Below, in pieces: positions 33,878 through 43,019 of a stretch of DNA of 64,000 bases. This DNA comes from Streptomyces sp. CB02056 (lineage in GTDB: Bacteria; Actinomycetota; Actinomycetes; Streptomycetales; Streptomycetaceae). The DNA is taken from positions 652 through 64,651 of the forward strand of contig NZ_LIPD01000023.1 of assembly GCF_001905545.1 (NCBI RefSeq), in the 5' to 3' direction. Every line of letters starts with the position of its first letter. Positions within the stretch are counted from its first letter, which is position 1. A model generated the notes under the pieces. It ran no database searches, was not told where the DNA came from, and was given only the letters and a program-made list of their open reading frames with translations. The position numbers were made by a program, and so were the translations under genes.

Positions 33878-34630
33878 ATGCCGATCAACGACGCCGTCTT
33901 TGCGCCACCGCCGCCCGGTGCCCTGACGCCCTGCCCGAGCTGCGCGCTGACCGACCAGGTCCGCAGTGTGCCGGCGGTCCACCTGGGCGAGCGGCGGAAC
34001 GTCACCGTGCGCTCCTCCGGCCGCGACGGCCGCGTTGAGACCCGCGAGGAGGTCTCCGCCCTCGGCCGGGCCCTGGCGCCCGCGCCGCCCGCGGTCGGCA
34101 CGGCGGTCCAGACGCTGGCATCCCTGGGCTTCGTGACGCTGGTCGGGGCGGTCTTCACCTTCGTCCAGGGGACCATGGCGCGCGACGCGCCCGTCGCCCG
34201 GAAGCCCGACCTCTCGCCGCCGGACTGGGTGACCGCGCACCCGGGGTTCCCGAACGACTTCCCCACCGACCTCCTCCCGGGCGACCTTCCGAAGGCCGCT
34301 CCGGCTTCCCCGGCCACGCACACGGCGGCCGCGCTCGCCGACGCGAACGACGCGCTGGTCCCGCTCTGGGGGTCGTGTCTGATCCTGGCCGTCGCGATCG
34401 CCCTGCTGGCGGGCGCGACCGCACTGTTCCTCGCCAGGCGGCGGCACCTGGCAGGCCGGCCCCGGGCCGAACGGCTCTGGAACCAGGCCTGGTACTGCGC
34501 CCGTTGCGGCACCACGCACTTCCCGCCCGCCGCCGGACAGGGCACCGGGTCGCTCGGCCTCGCGGAGTTCCGCAAGACGGTCTGGACAGCGGGCGGCTAC
34601 GGCGACCTCGCCGACCGGTACCGGCCATAG
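33878..34630 (+). CDS. Membrane protein with two CxxC zinc-ribbon-like pairs
   Basis: 250 residues from ATG 33878 (GGGGGG upstream). An N-terminal CPSC pair is followed by a helix (AVQTLASLGFVTLVGAVFTFV), an extracytoplasmic linker of about 60 residues, a second helix (LILAVAIALLAGATALFLA) and a cytoplasmic tail with WYCARCGTTHFPP. The two Cys pairs lie on the same side and could bind one zinc. An acidic or Trp-rich end follows. No family recognised. Confidence 0.5.
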   Translation: MPINDAVFAPPPPGALTPCPSCALTDQVRSVPAVHLGERRNVTVRSSGRDGRVETREEVSALGRALAPAPPAVGTAVQTLASLGFVTLVGAVFTFVQGTMARDAPVARKPDLSPPDWVTAHPGFPNDFPTDLLPGDLPKAAPASPATHTAAALADANDALVPLWGSCLILAVAIALLAGATALFLARRRHLAGRPRAERLWNQAWYCARCGTTHFPPAAGQGTGSLGLAEFRKTVWTAGGYGDLADRYRP

Positions 34631-34862
34631 ACGGGCCCGACACGCCCCGAAGGTTGGCAGGATCCAAGAGGTCGGCAAGCCGTGCTCCCGCTGACCACCC
34701 ACCACTTCGCCGAAGGCAGGGAAGACACCGTGCGCCCGGACGGGCTGCTTCGCCACGGGCGCGCCAGCGGCTCCCGACGGGCCGAGCGGCGGCGCGCGGG
34801 GACCCGGCGGGCGGACCGGCGGCGGCGCGCGGGGACGGCGGCCGGACGGCGGCCGCTCGCGC

Positions 34863-35537
34863 CTACCTCGGCCCGACCAGCCCGCACTCGTACGCGAAGA
34901 TCACCGCCTGCACCCGGTCCCGCAGGCCCAGCTTGGCCATGACCCGGCCGAGATGCTTCTTCACCGTGGGCTCCGCGAGACCGAGGGCGGCGGCGAGTTC
35001 CGTGTTGGTCAGGCCGCGGGCGGCCCCCAACAGGACCTCCCGCTCGCGCGCGGTCAGCACGCGCAGCCGCTCCGCGTCGCCCCCGCCCCCGCCCCCGGCT
35101 CCGGCGGCGGGGAGCCGGTGGGCGAAGCGGTCCAGCAGCAGCCGGGTCACCCGAGGGGAGACCACGGCGTCCCCCCGGGCCACGTCGCGGATCGCCCCCA
35201 GCAGCTCCTCCGGCCGGCTGTTCTTCAGCAGGAAGCCGCAGGCCCCGGCGCGCAGCGCCTCGACGGCGTACGCCTCCAGGTCGAAGGTCGTGAGCACCAG
35301 CACCCGCGTCCCGGGCACCTCGCGCAGCAGGCGCCGGGTCGCCCCGATGCCGTCGGTGCCCGGCATCCGCACGTCCATCAGCACCACGTCCGGCCGCAGC
35401 CGCCGCGCCAGCTCCACCGCCGCCGCCCCGTCGGCCGCCTCCCCGACCGGCTCCATGTCCGGCTCGGCGCGCAGGATCATGCCGAACGCCAGCCGCAGCA
35501 GCTCCTCGTCGTCCACCAGCAGCACCCGGACGTTCAC
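34863..35537 (-). CDS. NarL/LuxR-family response regulator
   Basis: 224 residues from a GTG overlapping the kinase stop (GTGA). The receiver domain has the acidic pair in VLLVDDEE, phospho-acceptor D55 in VVLMDVRMPG and Lys in GFLLKNS. A Gly-rich linker follows, then a LuxR HTH (LTAREREVLLGAARGLTNTELAAALGLAEPTVKKHLGRVMAKLGLRDRVQAVIFAYE). It is the output of the adjacent sensor kinase. Target genes are unknown. Confidence 0.93.
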   Translation of the reverse strand: MNVRVLLVDDEELLRLAFGMILRAEPDMEPVGEAADGAAAVELARRLRPDVVLMDVRMPGTDGIGATRRLLREVPGTRVLVLTTFDLEAYAVEALRAGACGFLLKNSRPEELLGAIRDVARGDAVVSPRVTRLLLDRFAHRLPAAGAGGGGGGDAERLRVLTAREREVLLGAARGLTNTELAAALGLAEPTVKKHLGRVMAKLGLRDRVQAVIFAYECGLVGPR

Positions 35538-36724
35538 GGCGCGCCCCCGGGATCCAGCCGTACGAAGACCCGCCAGCCGCCGCCCGGCCGCGGACCCGCC
35601 TCCAGCACCCCGCCGAAGGCCGCGGCGCGCTCCCGCATCCCCGCGAGACCCCGCCCGGACCCGGCGGATCCCGGCCGCCCGGTCCCTGCGGCCCGCCCGT
35701 CGTCGGTCACCTCGACCGTGACCGCCCCCGGCGCGCAGGACACCCGCACCTCGGCGCGCGACCCCTGCGGCGCGTGGCGCAGCGCGTTGGTCAGCGACTC
35801 CTGGACGAGCCGGTGCACCGTCAGCTGCGCCGCGGCCGGCACCCGGGCGGCCTCGCCGTCCACCCGCAGCCGGGTCACGAGGCCCGCCGCCTCCATCTGC
35901 TCGCACAACGCCCTGAGCTGCCCGATCCCCGGCGGCGACCGCCGGTCGTCCCCGGGCCCCGTGTCGGGACCGGCGTCGGGACCGGCGTCCTGGAGCAGGC
36001 CCAGGGCCCGCCGCATGTCGGTCAGCGCCTGCCGCCCGGTCTCCGCGATCCGGGCCGTCACGGCGCAGGCGTCGGCCGGCCTCGCGTGCCCGAGCGCGTC
36101 CGCCAGCGCCACCACCACTGACAGGCCGTGCGTCACGCTGTCGTGCAACTCCCTTGCGATCCGGGCGCGTTCCTCCTCCACCGCCAGGCGCTCCCGCTCG
36201 TCGCGGTCCAGTTCCAGCCGTGCCAGCCGCTCCGCCCGCGCGGCCCGCCGGATCCGGGCGTTCGCCCCGAGCAGCGCGCTCGCGGCGACCGCCGCCGTCA
36301 TCGCGGCGGCCGAGGCGGGGAACCGGCCCTCGGGCGCCCAGCGCGCCGCCGCCAGCACCGCCCCGGCCACCGCCACCAGAGCCGCCGCCCACGCGGACCG
36401 GTACGGCGCCCGCGCGGTCACCGTCCCGAGGGCGACCAGCAACGCCGCGTCGGCGGGCAGCTGAACGCCCAGCAGCCACTGCGCGAGCGCCGCGGCGGCG
36501 ATCGCCCCGAACGCGGCCCGGGGCGCCCGCCGCCGCCACACCAACGGCAGCACCAGGGCGGTCTGCAGCGCGAAGCCCGTACCGTTCGCCACCCGCCCCG
36601 GCCCGAGTGTCACCAGGAACAGGGCCGCCGCGAGCGCGGCGTCCGCCACCAGGGGCGGCACCCGCCCCGGCAGCCGGGCGAGGGCTCCCGGCGGGCCCGT
36701 CCGTACCGCGCCGGTCTCGGTCAT
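35534..36724 (-). CDS. NarL-type sensor histidine kinase
   Basis: 396 residues. Four or five membrane helices with short loops (VADAALAAALFLVTLG, ALLVALGTVTARAPY, AWAAALVAVAGAVLAAARW) form the sensor, with no large extracytoplasmic domain. Phospho-acceptor H194 lies in RELHDSVTHGLS (HisKA_3). The ATPase part has the N-box ESLTNALRHAP, VEVTDDGR, and GRGLAGMRERAAAFGG. A DAGPDAGPDTGP linker repeat sits before it. It is coupled to the response regulator by a four-base overlap. Confidence 0.93.
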   Translation of the reverse strand: MTETGAVRTGPPGALARLPGRVPPLVADAALAAALFLVTLGPGRVANGTGFALQTALVLPLVWRRRAPRAAFGAIAAAALAQWLLGVQLPADAALLVALGTVTARAPYRSAWAAALVAVAGAVLAAARWAPEGRFPASAAAMTAAVAASALLGANARIRRAARAERLARLELDRDERERLAVEEERARIARELHDSVTHGLSVVVALADALGHARPADACAVTARIAETGRQALTDMRRALGLLQDAGPDAGPDTGPGDDRRSPPGIGQLRALCEQMEAAGLVTRLRVDGEAARVPAAAQLTVHRLVQESLTNALRHAPQGSRAEVRVSCAPGAVTVEVTDDGRAAGTGRPGSAGSGRGLAGMRERAAAFGGVLEAGPRPGGGWRVFVRLDPGGAP

Positions 36725-36988
36725 CGTGTCCGTCCTCGCGTCCGCGTCGTCCGGCGTCCTCGCCGGAGCCCCACGGTAGGGCCCTCGCGCCCGCGAAGGC
36801 GTCCGCCCGCCGGCGGACACCGAGGGAGACCCCGGGACACCGGGGGCTCCTCCGCGCGGAGGAGCGAACGCGCGCCGGGGCGACCCGCGCCCACCGGCGG
36901 GATCGTCCCCCGGCAGGGCGCCCCGCACCCCCCGGCGGCGGAACCCTGGTGGCGACCCCGCAGCCGCACCACCTGAGGAGTACGCGCC

Positions 36989-38233
36989 ATGCCCCCGCCC
37001 ATGCCCCCGACCCGCCGCGCCCTGCTCGGCACGCTCGGCGTCGCCGCGCTCGCCACCGTGGCCGCCGCCCCGGCCGGGGGACATGGCCCCGCCGCCCCCG
37101 TCCCGCTGCGCCTGCCCGCGCCCACCGGGCCCTGGCCCGTCGGCACCGTCGCGCTGCACCTGGTCGACGACAGCCGCCCCGACCCCCTCCTCCCCGCCAA
37201 GCCCTACCGGGAGCTCATGGCCGGCCTCTGGTACCCGGCGGAACCCGGCGCCGGGCACCCGACGGCCCCCTGGCTGCCCCCGGCCGCGGCGGCCGACTGG
37301 GACGCGCACTCCGCGCCGGCCCTCGGTGTCCCCGCCGGCGCCGCCGACTGGCGGGGGATCAGGACCCACGCCCGCACCGGCGCGCCCGTCGCCCGCCGCG
37401 CCGGCCGGCTGCCCGTGGTGCTGTTCTCCCCCGGCGACGGCGGCACGCGCGCCCTCGGCACCACCCTGGTCGAGGAGTTGGCGAGCCGCGGCCACCTCGT
37501 CGTCACCCTCGACTCCACGTACGAGGCCGAACAGGTCGAGTTCCCCGGCGGCCGTGTCGAACGCGCCCTCCCGCTCCCCGACGACCTCACCCCGGAGGTC
37601 GTCGCCGCCCTCCTCGCCGGGCACTCCCGGGCCCGCCTCGCCGACGCCCGCTTCGTCCTCGGCGCACTCGACCGCCTCGCCCGCGGGGACCGCCCCGACA
37701 CCGGCACCGACACCGGCACCGGCCCGCTCCCGGACGGGCTCGCCGAAGCCGCCGACCCGGCCAGGACCGGCGTGCTCGGGCAGTCCCTCGGCGGCTCCGT
37801 CGCCGCCCAGCTCGCCCACGACGAGCCCCGCGTCCGCGCGGCCGCCGACCTCGACGGCGCCCTCCTCGGACCCGTCGCCGACAGCGGCCTCGCCAAGCCC
37901 TTCCTGCTGATGGCCTCCGGCACGAAGACCCTGCGCACCGAACCGAGCTGGGCCTCGTGCTGGGCGGCGTCCACCGGCCCCCGGCATGCCCTGCGGCTGC
38001 GCAACGCCGCCCACGGCTCGTACACCGACCTCCAGGTCCTCCTGCCCCAGCTCGTCCGCCGCCTCCCGGTCCCCGACGCGGCCGGACTCATCGGCACCGT
38101 CGACCCCCGGCGCTCCCTGGCCGCCCAGCGCACCGCCGTCGCCGCCTTCTTCGCGCGGTACCTGACGGGGCGGCCCACCGGCTTCCTCGACCGGCCCGGC
38201 GACGACTGGCCGGAGCTGGAGGTGCTGCGCTGA
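36989..38233 (+). CDS. Secreted alpha/beta hydrolase (PAF-acetylhydrolase-like)
   Basis: 414 residues. A Tat-like signal (PTRRALLGTLGVAALATVAAAPAGG) precedes an alpha/beta-hydrolase with VALHLVDDSRPDP, LPVVLFSPGDGG (oxyanion region), HLVVTLDSTYEAEQVEFP, nucleophile S266 in VLGQSLGGS and the catalytic His in NAAHGSYTDL. The layout matches lipases and platelet-activating-factor acetylhydrolase-type enzymes of actinomycetes. A small TGTDTGTG repeat sits at about 238-245. Its upstream region faces the two-component genes, so it may be controlled by them. Confidence 0.85.
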   Translation: MPPPMPPTRRALLGTLGVAALATVAAAPAGGHGPAAPVPLRLPAPTGPWPVGTVALHLVDDSRPDPLLPAKPYRELMAGLWYPAEPGAGHPTAPWLPPAAAADWDAHSAPALGVPAGAADWRGIRTHARTGAPVARRAGRLPVVLFSPGDGGTRALGTTLVEELASRGHLVVTLDSTYEAEQVEFPGGRVERALPLPDDLTPEVVAALLAGHSRARLADARFVLGALDRLARGDRPDTGTDTGTGPLPDGLAEAADPARTGVLGQSLGGSVAAQLAHDEPRVRAAADLDGALLGPVADSGLAKPFLLMASGTKTLRTEPSWASCWAASTGPRHALRLRNAAHGSYTDLQVLLPQLVRRLPVPDAAGLIGTVDPRRSLAAQRTAVAAFFARYLTGRPTGFLDRPGDDWPELEVLR

Positions 38234-38511
38234 ACCGGCCCGCCCGCCGACACCGCGTCACAGGTACGGCCCGACCCGCAGCACCGTGACCGTGCCGCCG
38301 TCCCGGCCGCCACACCCCCGGCCCAGTGGATCCGCCAGACGCCCGGCCCCCGGGTCGATGTGGGACGCCCACGCCACCGCACCCGTTCGGTCCATCAGGT
38401 GCGGAGCCCCGGAACGGGCTTCGGGCCCGTCCTGGCGTCGAGCTGACGGGTGTCCACATCTCCCGGCCGCTCTTCCCGGAAGCACCGCCGGGGACTCGTA
38501 CTCTCCCGTGG

Positions 38512-39423
38512 TCAGGAGCCGCAGTTCGATCCGCAACTGGTCCCGCAGCCGATCGGGCCGTTGCTGCCGCAGCTCCTGCCGCTGTAGCTGCCCCCGCTGT
38601 GGGAGCGGCGGGTGCTCCTGCTGGCCCGGGCTCGGGCCGAGGCACGGGCGCGGGAGGCTTCGAGGCAGACCCGCAGGGCGTGCTCGGCCGGCAGGGCCGA
38701 CATCCCGACCAGGGCCACGGCCATCGGCGCGTGCTCGCGACGGTCGGCCGTGGGCCCGTGCTCGCGACGGTCGGCCGACCGGGCTTCGGAGAGCACCCGG
38801 GAGCCGAGCCCGGTGTGCCGACTGAAGTCCCCGTACATGTCCACCAGTGCGACGGCCAGCCGGGCCACCGCGAACAGCGTGGGGAAGGCCAGCAGCGGGA
38901 GGAGCCAGCTCTCGTCCCGCACGAGTGCGTACACGAAGGCGGCCACGCCCACCGCGGCCACCACGAAGGACACCAGGACCATCAACTCCTCGGCCAGCGA
39001 CGCCCGGTCGAGGAGCTTTGCGTCATTGAGCAGACCCGCTGCCACCAGGCGGCGGCGCACGGCGTGTGGCGGCGCGTCGTCGTCCAACCACATGGTCAGC
39101 GTCCTCATGTCACCAGTGCGGGTGGGACCGAGACTGCGGACGGCCGCCGCCTCGAAGTAGTCCTCCGGGTCGGTCGCGGTCACGGTCGCGGTGACGTCCC
39201 CCGAGCGGGAGACGACGATCCGGCCCGCGTCGTGCATCTTCAGAAGCCTCAGCTCCACCAGGTGGCCCGCCAGGCAGGCCACTTCCTCCACACTGGGGTC
39301 GAACTCCCGTCCCTTCGCGCGCCGTTCGATGCCGTACAGCTTGCCCATCCAGACGCCGGCATTCAGCCAGGTCGCGGCCACTGCCGTCCCTGCCCCCACC
39401 AGCAGGCCCGGTACCACCCACAT
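38512..39423 (-). CDS. TIGR04222-family membrane protein
   Basis: 303 residues. An N-terminal hydrophobic segment, a soluble domain of about 120 residues (FDPSVEEVACLAGHLVELRLLK, IVVSRSGDVTATVT) and two central helices (LVSFVVAAVGVAAFVYALV, LLPLLAFPTLFAVARLAVALV) are followed by a Ser/Arg linker and a Gly/Ser/Cys tail (GPIGCGTSCGSNCGS). This architecture and Cys-Gly-rich C-terminus are those of TIGR04222, an actinomycete family of unknown function. An internal RREHGPTADRREHAPM duplication is visible. Confidence 0.8.
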   Translation of the reverse strand: MWVVPGLLVGAGTAVAATWLNAGVWMGKLYGIERRAKGREFDPSVEEVACLAGHLVELRLLKMHDAGRIVVSRSGDVTATVTATDPEDYFEAAAVRSLGPTRTGDMRTLTMWLDDDAPPHAVRRRLVAAGLLNDAKLLDRASLAEELMVLVSFVVAAVGVAAFVYALVRDESWLLPLLAFPTLFAVARLAVALVDMYGDFSRHTGLGSRVLSEARSADRREHGPTADRREHAPMAVALVGMSALPAEHALRVCLEASRARASARARASRSTRRSHSGGSYSGRSCGSNGPIGCGTSCGSNCGS

Positions 39424-39670
39424 GACGCCCCCTTCGCATCACTCAAGTGTGGGAACGTCCCGTGCCGCCCGGCAAGTCCGTCGACGAGGGCGGGCACCCG
39501 GCCCTGCCCACAGGACGCCGTCGATCACCCCGCGGGACGGCGGCCTCCAGGCATTCGGTCCTGGGTTGTCCTGATGGGGGCAGAGGCTCAGGCGAAGCTC
39601 CGCGCTTCGGTTTCCACTGCCGGATCGGTCCCACCGGCGCCGGGCGTCGGAGGTCAACCCGTCGGCGGGC

Positions 39671-39910
39671 CTGGGGCCTGTCTTCGAACTCGCGTCGTCC
39701 GCCCGGAGGGCGGGCGGGGCGGCGTTGGGGTGCGTGCATCGCAAGGCGGAGGAGGGGGCCACTGCGGTGGGGGCACCTCCCGGCCGAAGGCTGGGGGCCA
39801 TTGGCGACCGACGACAACGCGGCGAGGTGCGCTTGTGCCCTGGGGGTACCTCCCGGCCGAAGGCTGGGGGAGCGTCGCCCCGCAGACGCGAGTTTGAAGA
39901 CACGCCCTAG
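39671..39910. repeat. 240-bp MITE-like element with imperfect terminal inverted repeats
   Basis: The 26-base ends 39671-39696 and 39885-39910 are inverted copies matching at 23 positions by eye. The interior holds two copies of a hairpin-forming sequence, GGGGG-YACCTCCCGGCC followed by GAAGGCTGGGGG, at 39766-39800 and 39838-39874. No transposase fits inside. The right end supplies the TAG stop of the gene ending at 39907. Similar GGGGG-ACCTCCC repeats occur between genes of many Streptomyces. Confidence 0.6.
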
Positions 39911-41103
39911 ACACTCCCGACGTAGACGCGCAGGTCGGAGTGTCCGGTCGGCACCTTCCACCGGTTCAGGGCGTCCGTCATGTGGTACGGCCAGCCGGCG
40001 TCGTCCTGGTCGGCGACGAACCGCACGACACGTTGCTGCACGTCACTCAGGTCCCCGAAGGACTGCGGCGGTTCGGCTGGTTCGCCCGGGAAGACCGCCG
40101 TGAACAGCGTGTGCGTGATGTAGTACCTGTCGCCCTGCCTGTCGCCGCCCGCGCAGTCAGCCAGGCCGGCCAGCATGGCATCGACCGCCCGGAGCGTCGT
40201 GGCCTCGGGCATCTCGGCCAGGGCCGTCACTGCGAGGCCGCCGTAGGAGCCACTCAGGAACGACATCGTCGCGGTCCTTTCCGGCGGCCGGGCGACGACC
40301 CGGACCAGCACGTCGACGACGGCTTGGCCGGCGATGCCGAGCCGGGTCAACGCGAAGGCGGAGGCCCAGCGCAGTTCGACGACGGGGCTGTCCAGGTAGC
40401 TTTCGACGAAGGGGACGACCGCCGGATCGCCGAGCAGCCCGAGGGCGACCAGGCCCGTCGCCGCGGCGCCCGGCGAGGCTTCGTCGGCGACGAACGCCTT
40501 CAGCAGCGGGATCGACGTCGACGCGGACTCGGGGAACCACGCGAGCAGGTTCGCCGTCTCGGCGCGCAGTTCAGGGCTGTTCGAGGTCAGCAGGACGGCG
40601 AGTGCGGGAAGCGCCTCCCGAACGGCGTCGTAGCACACCACCACCGCTTCGGCGTCGATGAGCACCTGCTCGCAGCCCTCCTCGCGCTGCTTGCGCTGCT
40701 CGTCGTCCGCGGCCTCGGCGATCCACCGGGCCCAGTCGTCGGCCTCGCCTCGCATCCTTGCCAGGTAGTCGCGGTCTTCCCGAGGGTTGTAGCCGTTCGG
40801 CAGATGGTTGTTGTCCAGCCCGATCGCGATGGCGACCAGCAGACCGACGAACCGATGCCTGTCGACCGATCTCGGGTCGAGCGCCATCCGCACGAGAAAA
40901 GGGACGGTGTGCACCGCGGCCTGCGACCGCGTGCCCTGGTGCACGATCTTGTTCGCGAGCAGCGCGCTCGACGGGTACGGGCCCTCCCGATCCCCCGTCT
41001 GCATCGCCCGGAGATGTCCGGGTACATCGTCGGCCTTGCCATAGGAGTGCTGCAGTTGGGCCCAGGGCACATCGTCCAGGCCGGCAAGAGGATCGCGGGT
41101 CAC
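39907..41103 (-). CDS. HEAT-repeat-like protein
   Basis: 398 residues from GTG 41103. The opening is DPLAGLDDVPWAQLQHSYG, and AVHTVPFLVRMALDPRS begins a helical solenoid. Paired-helix repeats of HEAT/PBS-lyase type follow (LPALAVLLTSNSPELRAETANLLAWFP, AATGLVALGLLGDPAVVPFVESYL, VVELRWASAFALTRLG). An acidic insert lies near 120-145. Such proteins act as scaffolds; no enzyme motif is seen. The final codon and stop lie inside the repeat element at 39671-39910, so the native C-terminus may have been altered. Confidence 0.75.
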   Translation of the reverse strand: MTRDPLAGLDDVPWAQLQHSYGKADDVPGHLRAMQTGDREGPYPSSALLANKIVHQGTRSQAAVHTVPFLVRMALDPRSVDRHRFVGLLVAIAIGLDNNHLPNGYNPREDRDYLARMRGEADDWARWIAEAADDEQRKQREEGCEQVLIDAEAVVVCYDAVREALPALAVLLTSNSPELRAETANLLAWFPESASTSIPLLKAFVADEASPGAAATGLVALGLLGDPAVVPFVESYLDSPVVELRWASAFALTRLGIAGQAVVDVLVRVVARPPERTATMSFLSGSYGGLAVTALAEMPEATTLRAVDAMLAGLADCAGGDRQGDRYYITHTLFTAVFPGEPAEPPQSFGDLSDVQQRVVRFVADQDDAGWPYHMTDALNRWKVPTGHSDLRVYVGSV

Positions 41104-41426
41104 AGCAGCAGATCCTGGCACACCGGGAGTCCGCCCTGCGATTCGACGTTCGATTCCTGACCTGGCCAGATGGTGCCCGGATCTTTGGGAACAGGCTCCG
41201 CCCCAGGTTCCGCCGGCGCGACGAGGCGGCGACGGCAGGACGACGGCGGCAGGACCGCGCCCCGGAGCGAATCCATCCGGGACCTCACGTCCGCGCGGTA
41301 CCTCGCCGCCGACGGTGGGGCGACGGCGCGTTCCACGGGCCGCCCACCGCTGAAACAGCCGAAACCGGAAGGGTGACCGCGGCATCCGGCCACGGCCACC
41401 CCACCACTCTTGATCCGGGGTTGCGG
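41104..41426. other. Intergenic gap
   Basis: About 320 bases between two minus-strand genes. I see no codon-biased frame, dyad or clear terminator. It probably holds the HEAT-protein promoter, which I could not locate. Confidence 0.3.
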
Positions 41427-43019
41427 TCAGGCCTGTACGGCGATGAGCTGGAACTTCTCGTTCGGGTCGCCGGTGCAGTCCCACAGGACGATCGGGGTTT
41501 CGTTGTTCCAGACCGGGCCGGCGCCGGCGACGTTCAGGCAGCGGTTGCTGGCGGGGTTGCGCAGCTGGCCCTCGGCGGTCCACTCGAACTTCTCGTTGCC
41601 CGCGGAGGCGACGCAGTCGAAGAGGATGACCGGGTTGCCGTTGTTCCACGGCCCGGCACCGGCGACGTTCAGGCAGCGGTTGCTGGTGTAGTTGTAGAGC
41701 TGCCCGTCGGCGGTGAGCTGGAACAGCTCGTTGTTCTGGCCGTTGCAGTCGAACAGGATGATCGGCGTGCTGTTCGGCCAGGTCGGGCCGGCGCCCGAGA
41801 TGTTGAGGCAACGGTCGCTGGCAGGGTTCTTGATCCGACCGACCGGGTGGGGGATCTCGTTGTCGGCGACGAGCTGGAACTTCTCGTTGCCCGCGGAGGC
41901 GACGCAGTCCCACAGGACGATCGGTGTGCCGTTGGCCCACGGGCCGGCGCCAAAGACGTTGAGGCAGCGGTTGCTGGCGGGGTTGCGCAGCTGGCCGTCG
42001 GCGGTCCACTCGAACTTCTCGTTGCCCGCGGAGGCGACGCAGTCGAAGAGGATGACCGGGTTGCCGTTGTTCCACGGCCCGGCACCGGCGACGTTCAGGC
42101 AGCGGTTGCTGGCGGGGTTGCGCAGCAGCCCGTCCGGGGTGAGCTGGAACTTCTCGTTGTTGGCGCCGAGGGTGCAGTCCCAGGCGATGATCTCGGTGTT
42201 GTTCGGCCAGGTCGGACCGGCGCCCTTGAGGTTGAGGCAGCGTCCGCTGGCGGGGTTGAGGATCTCGTACGACCGGCTCGTCTGGGCCGACACCCACGCG
42301 GCGAGGTCGTCGACGCGGGTGGCGTAGGCACCGGTGCGGGTCTCACCGGCGGGGGTGTCGAGGCAACCACCCTGCCAGGAACGGGAGATGACGCCGACCA
42401 GGGCGGACTTGCCGTTGACCTCGCGGACCACCGGGGCACCGGTGTCGCCCTTGCAGACCGCCGCGCCGCCCGTACCCGTGATGCCCACACCGGTCGCGCT
42501 CACGGTGTCGAGGCTGAACGAGCCGGTGTGCGCCTGGGGCGGCACCCACTCGGTCTTGGTGCGCCCGAACCCGGTCACCGTCAGCGACTGACCGGCGACC
42601 GGCGCCGAGGTGCCGACCGTCAGCGGCGTGACGCCCTGGACGGGCGTGGCCAGGCGGGCCATCACCAGGTCGCGGCCCTGACCCGGCACCAGCTCGACGA
42701 CCTGGGTCGACGTCGCGCCGACCGTGGCGGTGGTCTTCCACTTCGGCGCGCCGGCGGCCAGCGCCTGCGGCTGCGCCGGGTCGTCGGAGAAGCAGGACGC
42801 GGCGCTGATCACCCAGAGCTGATCGACCAGCGCGCCGGTGCAGCCGCGCAGGCTGTCACCGATCACCAGGCGCGCGGTGGTGGCGGAGGCGCCGGCCGCG
42901 GCCGCGTCGCCGACCACGGCACCCGCCGGGGCCGTGCCGAGGGTGGACAGCGCACCGGCGGCGAGAACGGCAGTCAGCACACCTGCCCGTCGGGAACGAG
43001 ACCGGGACTTGCGGGACAT
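41427..43019 (-). CDS. Secreted inactive trypsin-fold protein with six ricin-type repeats
   Basis: 530 residues from ATG 43019. A signal peptide ends near TAPAGA. Residues 45-248 have the chymotrypsin fold (LRGCTGALVDQLWVISAASC, GRDLVMARL, GGAAVCKGDTGAPVV, VGVISRSWQGGC). The catalytic His is replaced by S75 (AASC instead of AAHC) and the nucleophile Ser by T193 (GDTGAP), so proteolysis is not expected; D117 remains. Residues 250-530 contain six units of the form NPAS.RCLN..GAGP...NP..L.DC...NE.F, that is, two beta-trefoils. It would be a lectin with a protease-like scaffold. ATG 43244 in frame would extend it by 75 residues. Confidence 0.85.
   Translation of the reverse strand: MSRKSRSRSRRAGVLTAVLAAGALSTLGTAPAGAVVGDAAAAGASATTARLVIGDSLRGCTGALVDQLWVISAASCFSDDPAQPQALAAGAPKWKTTATVGATSTQVVELVPGQGRDLVMARLATPVQGVTPLTVGTSAPVAGQSLTVTGFGRTKTEWVPPQAHTGSFSLDTVSATGVGITGTGGAAVCKGDTGAPVVREVNGKSALVGVISRSWQGGCLDTPAGETRTGAYATRVDDLAAWVSAQTSRSYEILNPASGRCLNLKGAGPTWPNNTEIIAWDCTLGANNEKFQLTPDGLLRNPASNRCLNVAGAGPWNNGNPVILFDCVASAGNEKFEWTADGQLRNPASNRCLNVFGAGPWANGTPIVLWDCVASAGNEKFQLVADNEIPHPVGRIKNPASDRCLNISGAGPTWPNSTPIILFDCNGQNNELFQLTADGQLYNYTSNRCLNVAGAGPWNNGNPVILFDCVASAGNEKFEWTAEGQLRNPASNRCLNVAGAGPVWNNETPIVLWDCTGDPNEKFQLIAVQA

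Noticed and set aside
41541..42112. Regularly spaced repeats considered as a CRISPR array
   Set aside because: Repeats are in-frame coding units of about 130-150 bp in a lectin gene, not short repeats with unique spacers.
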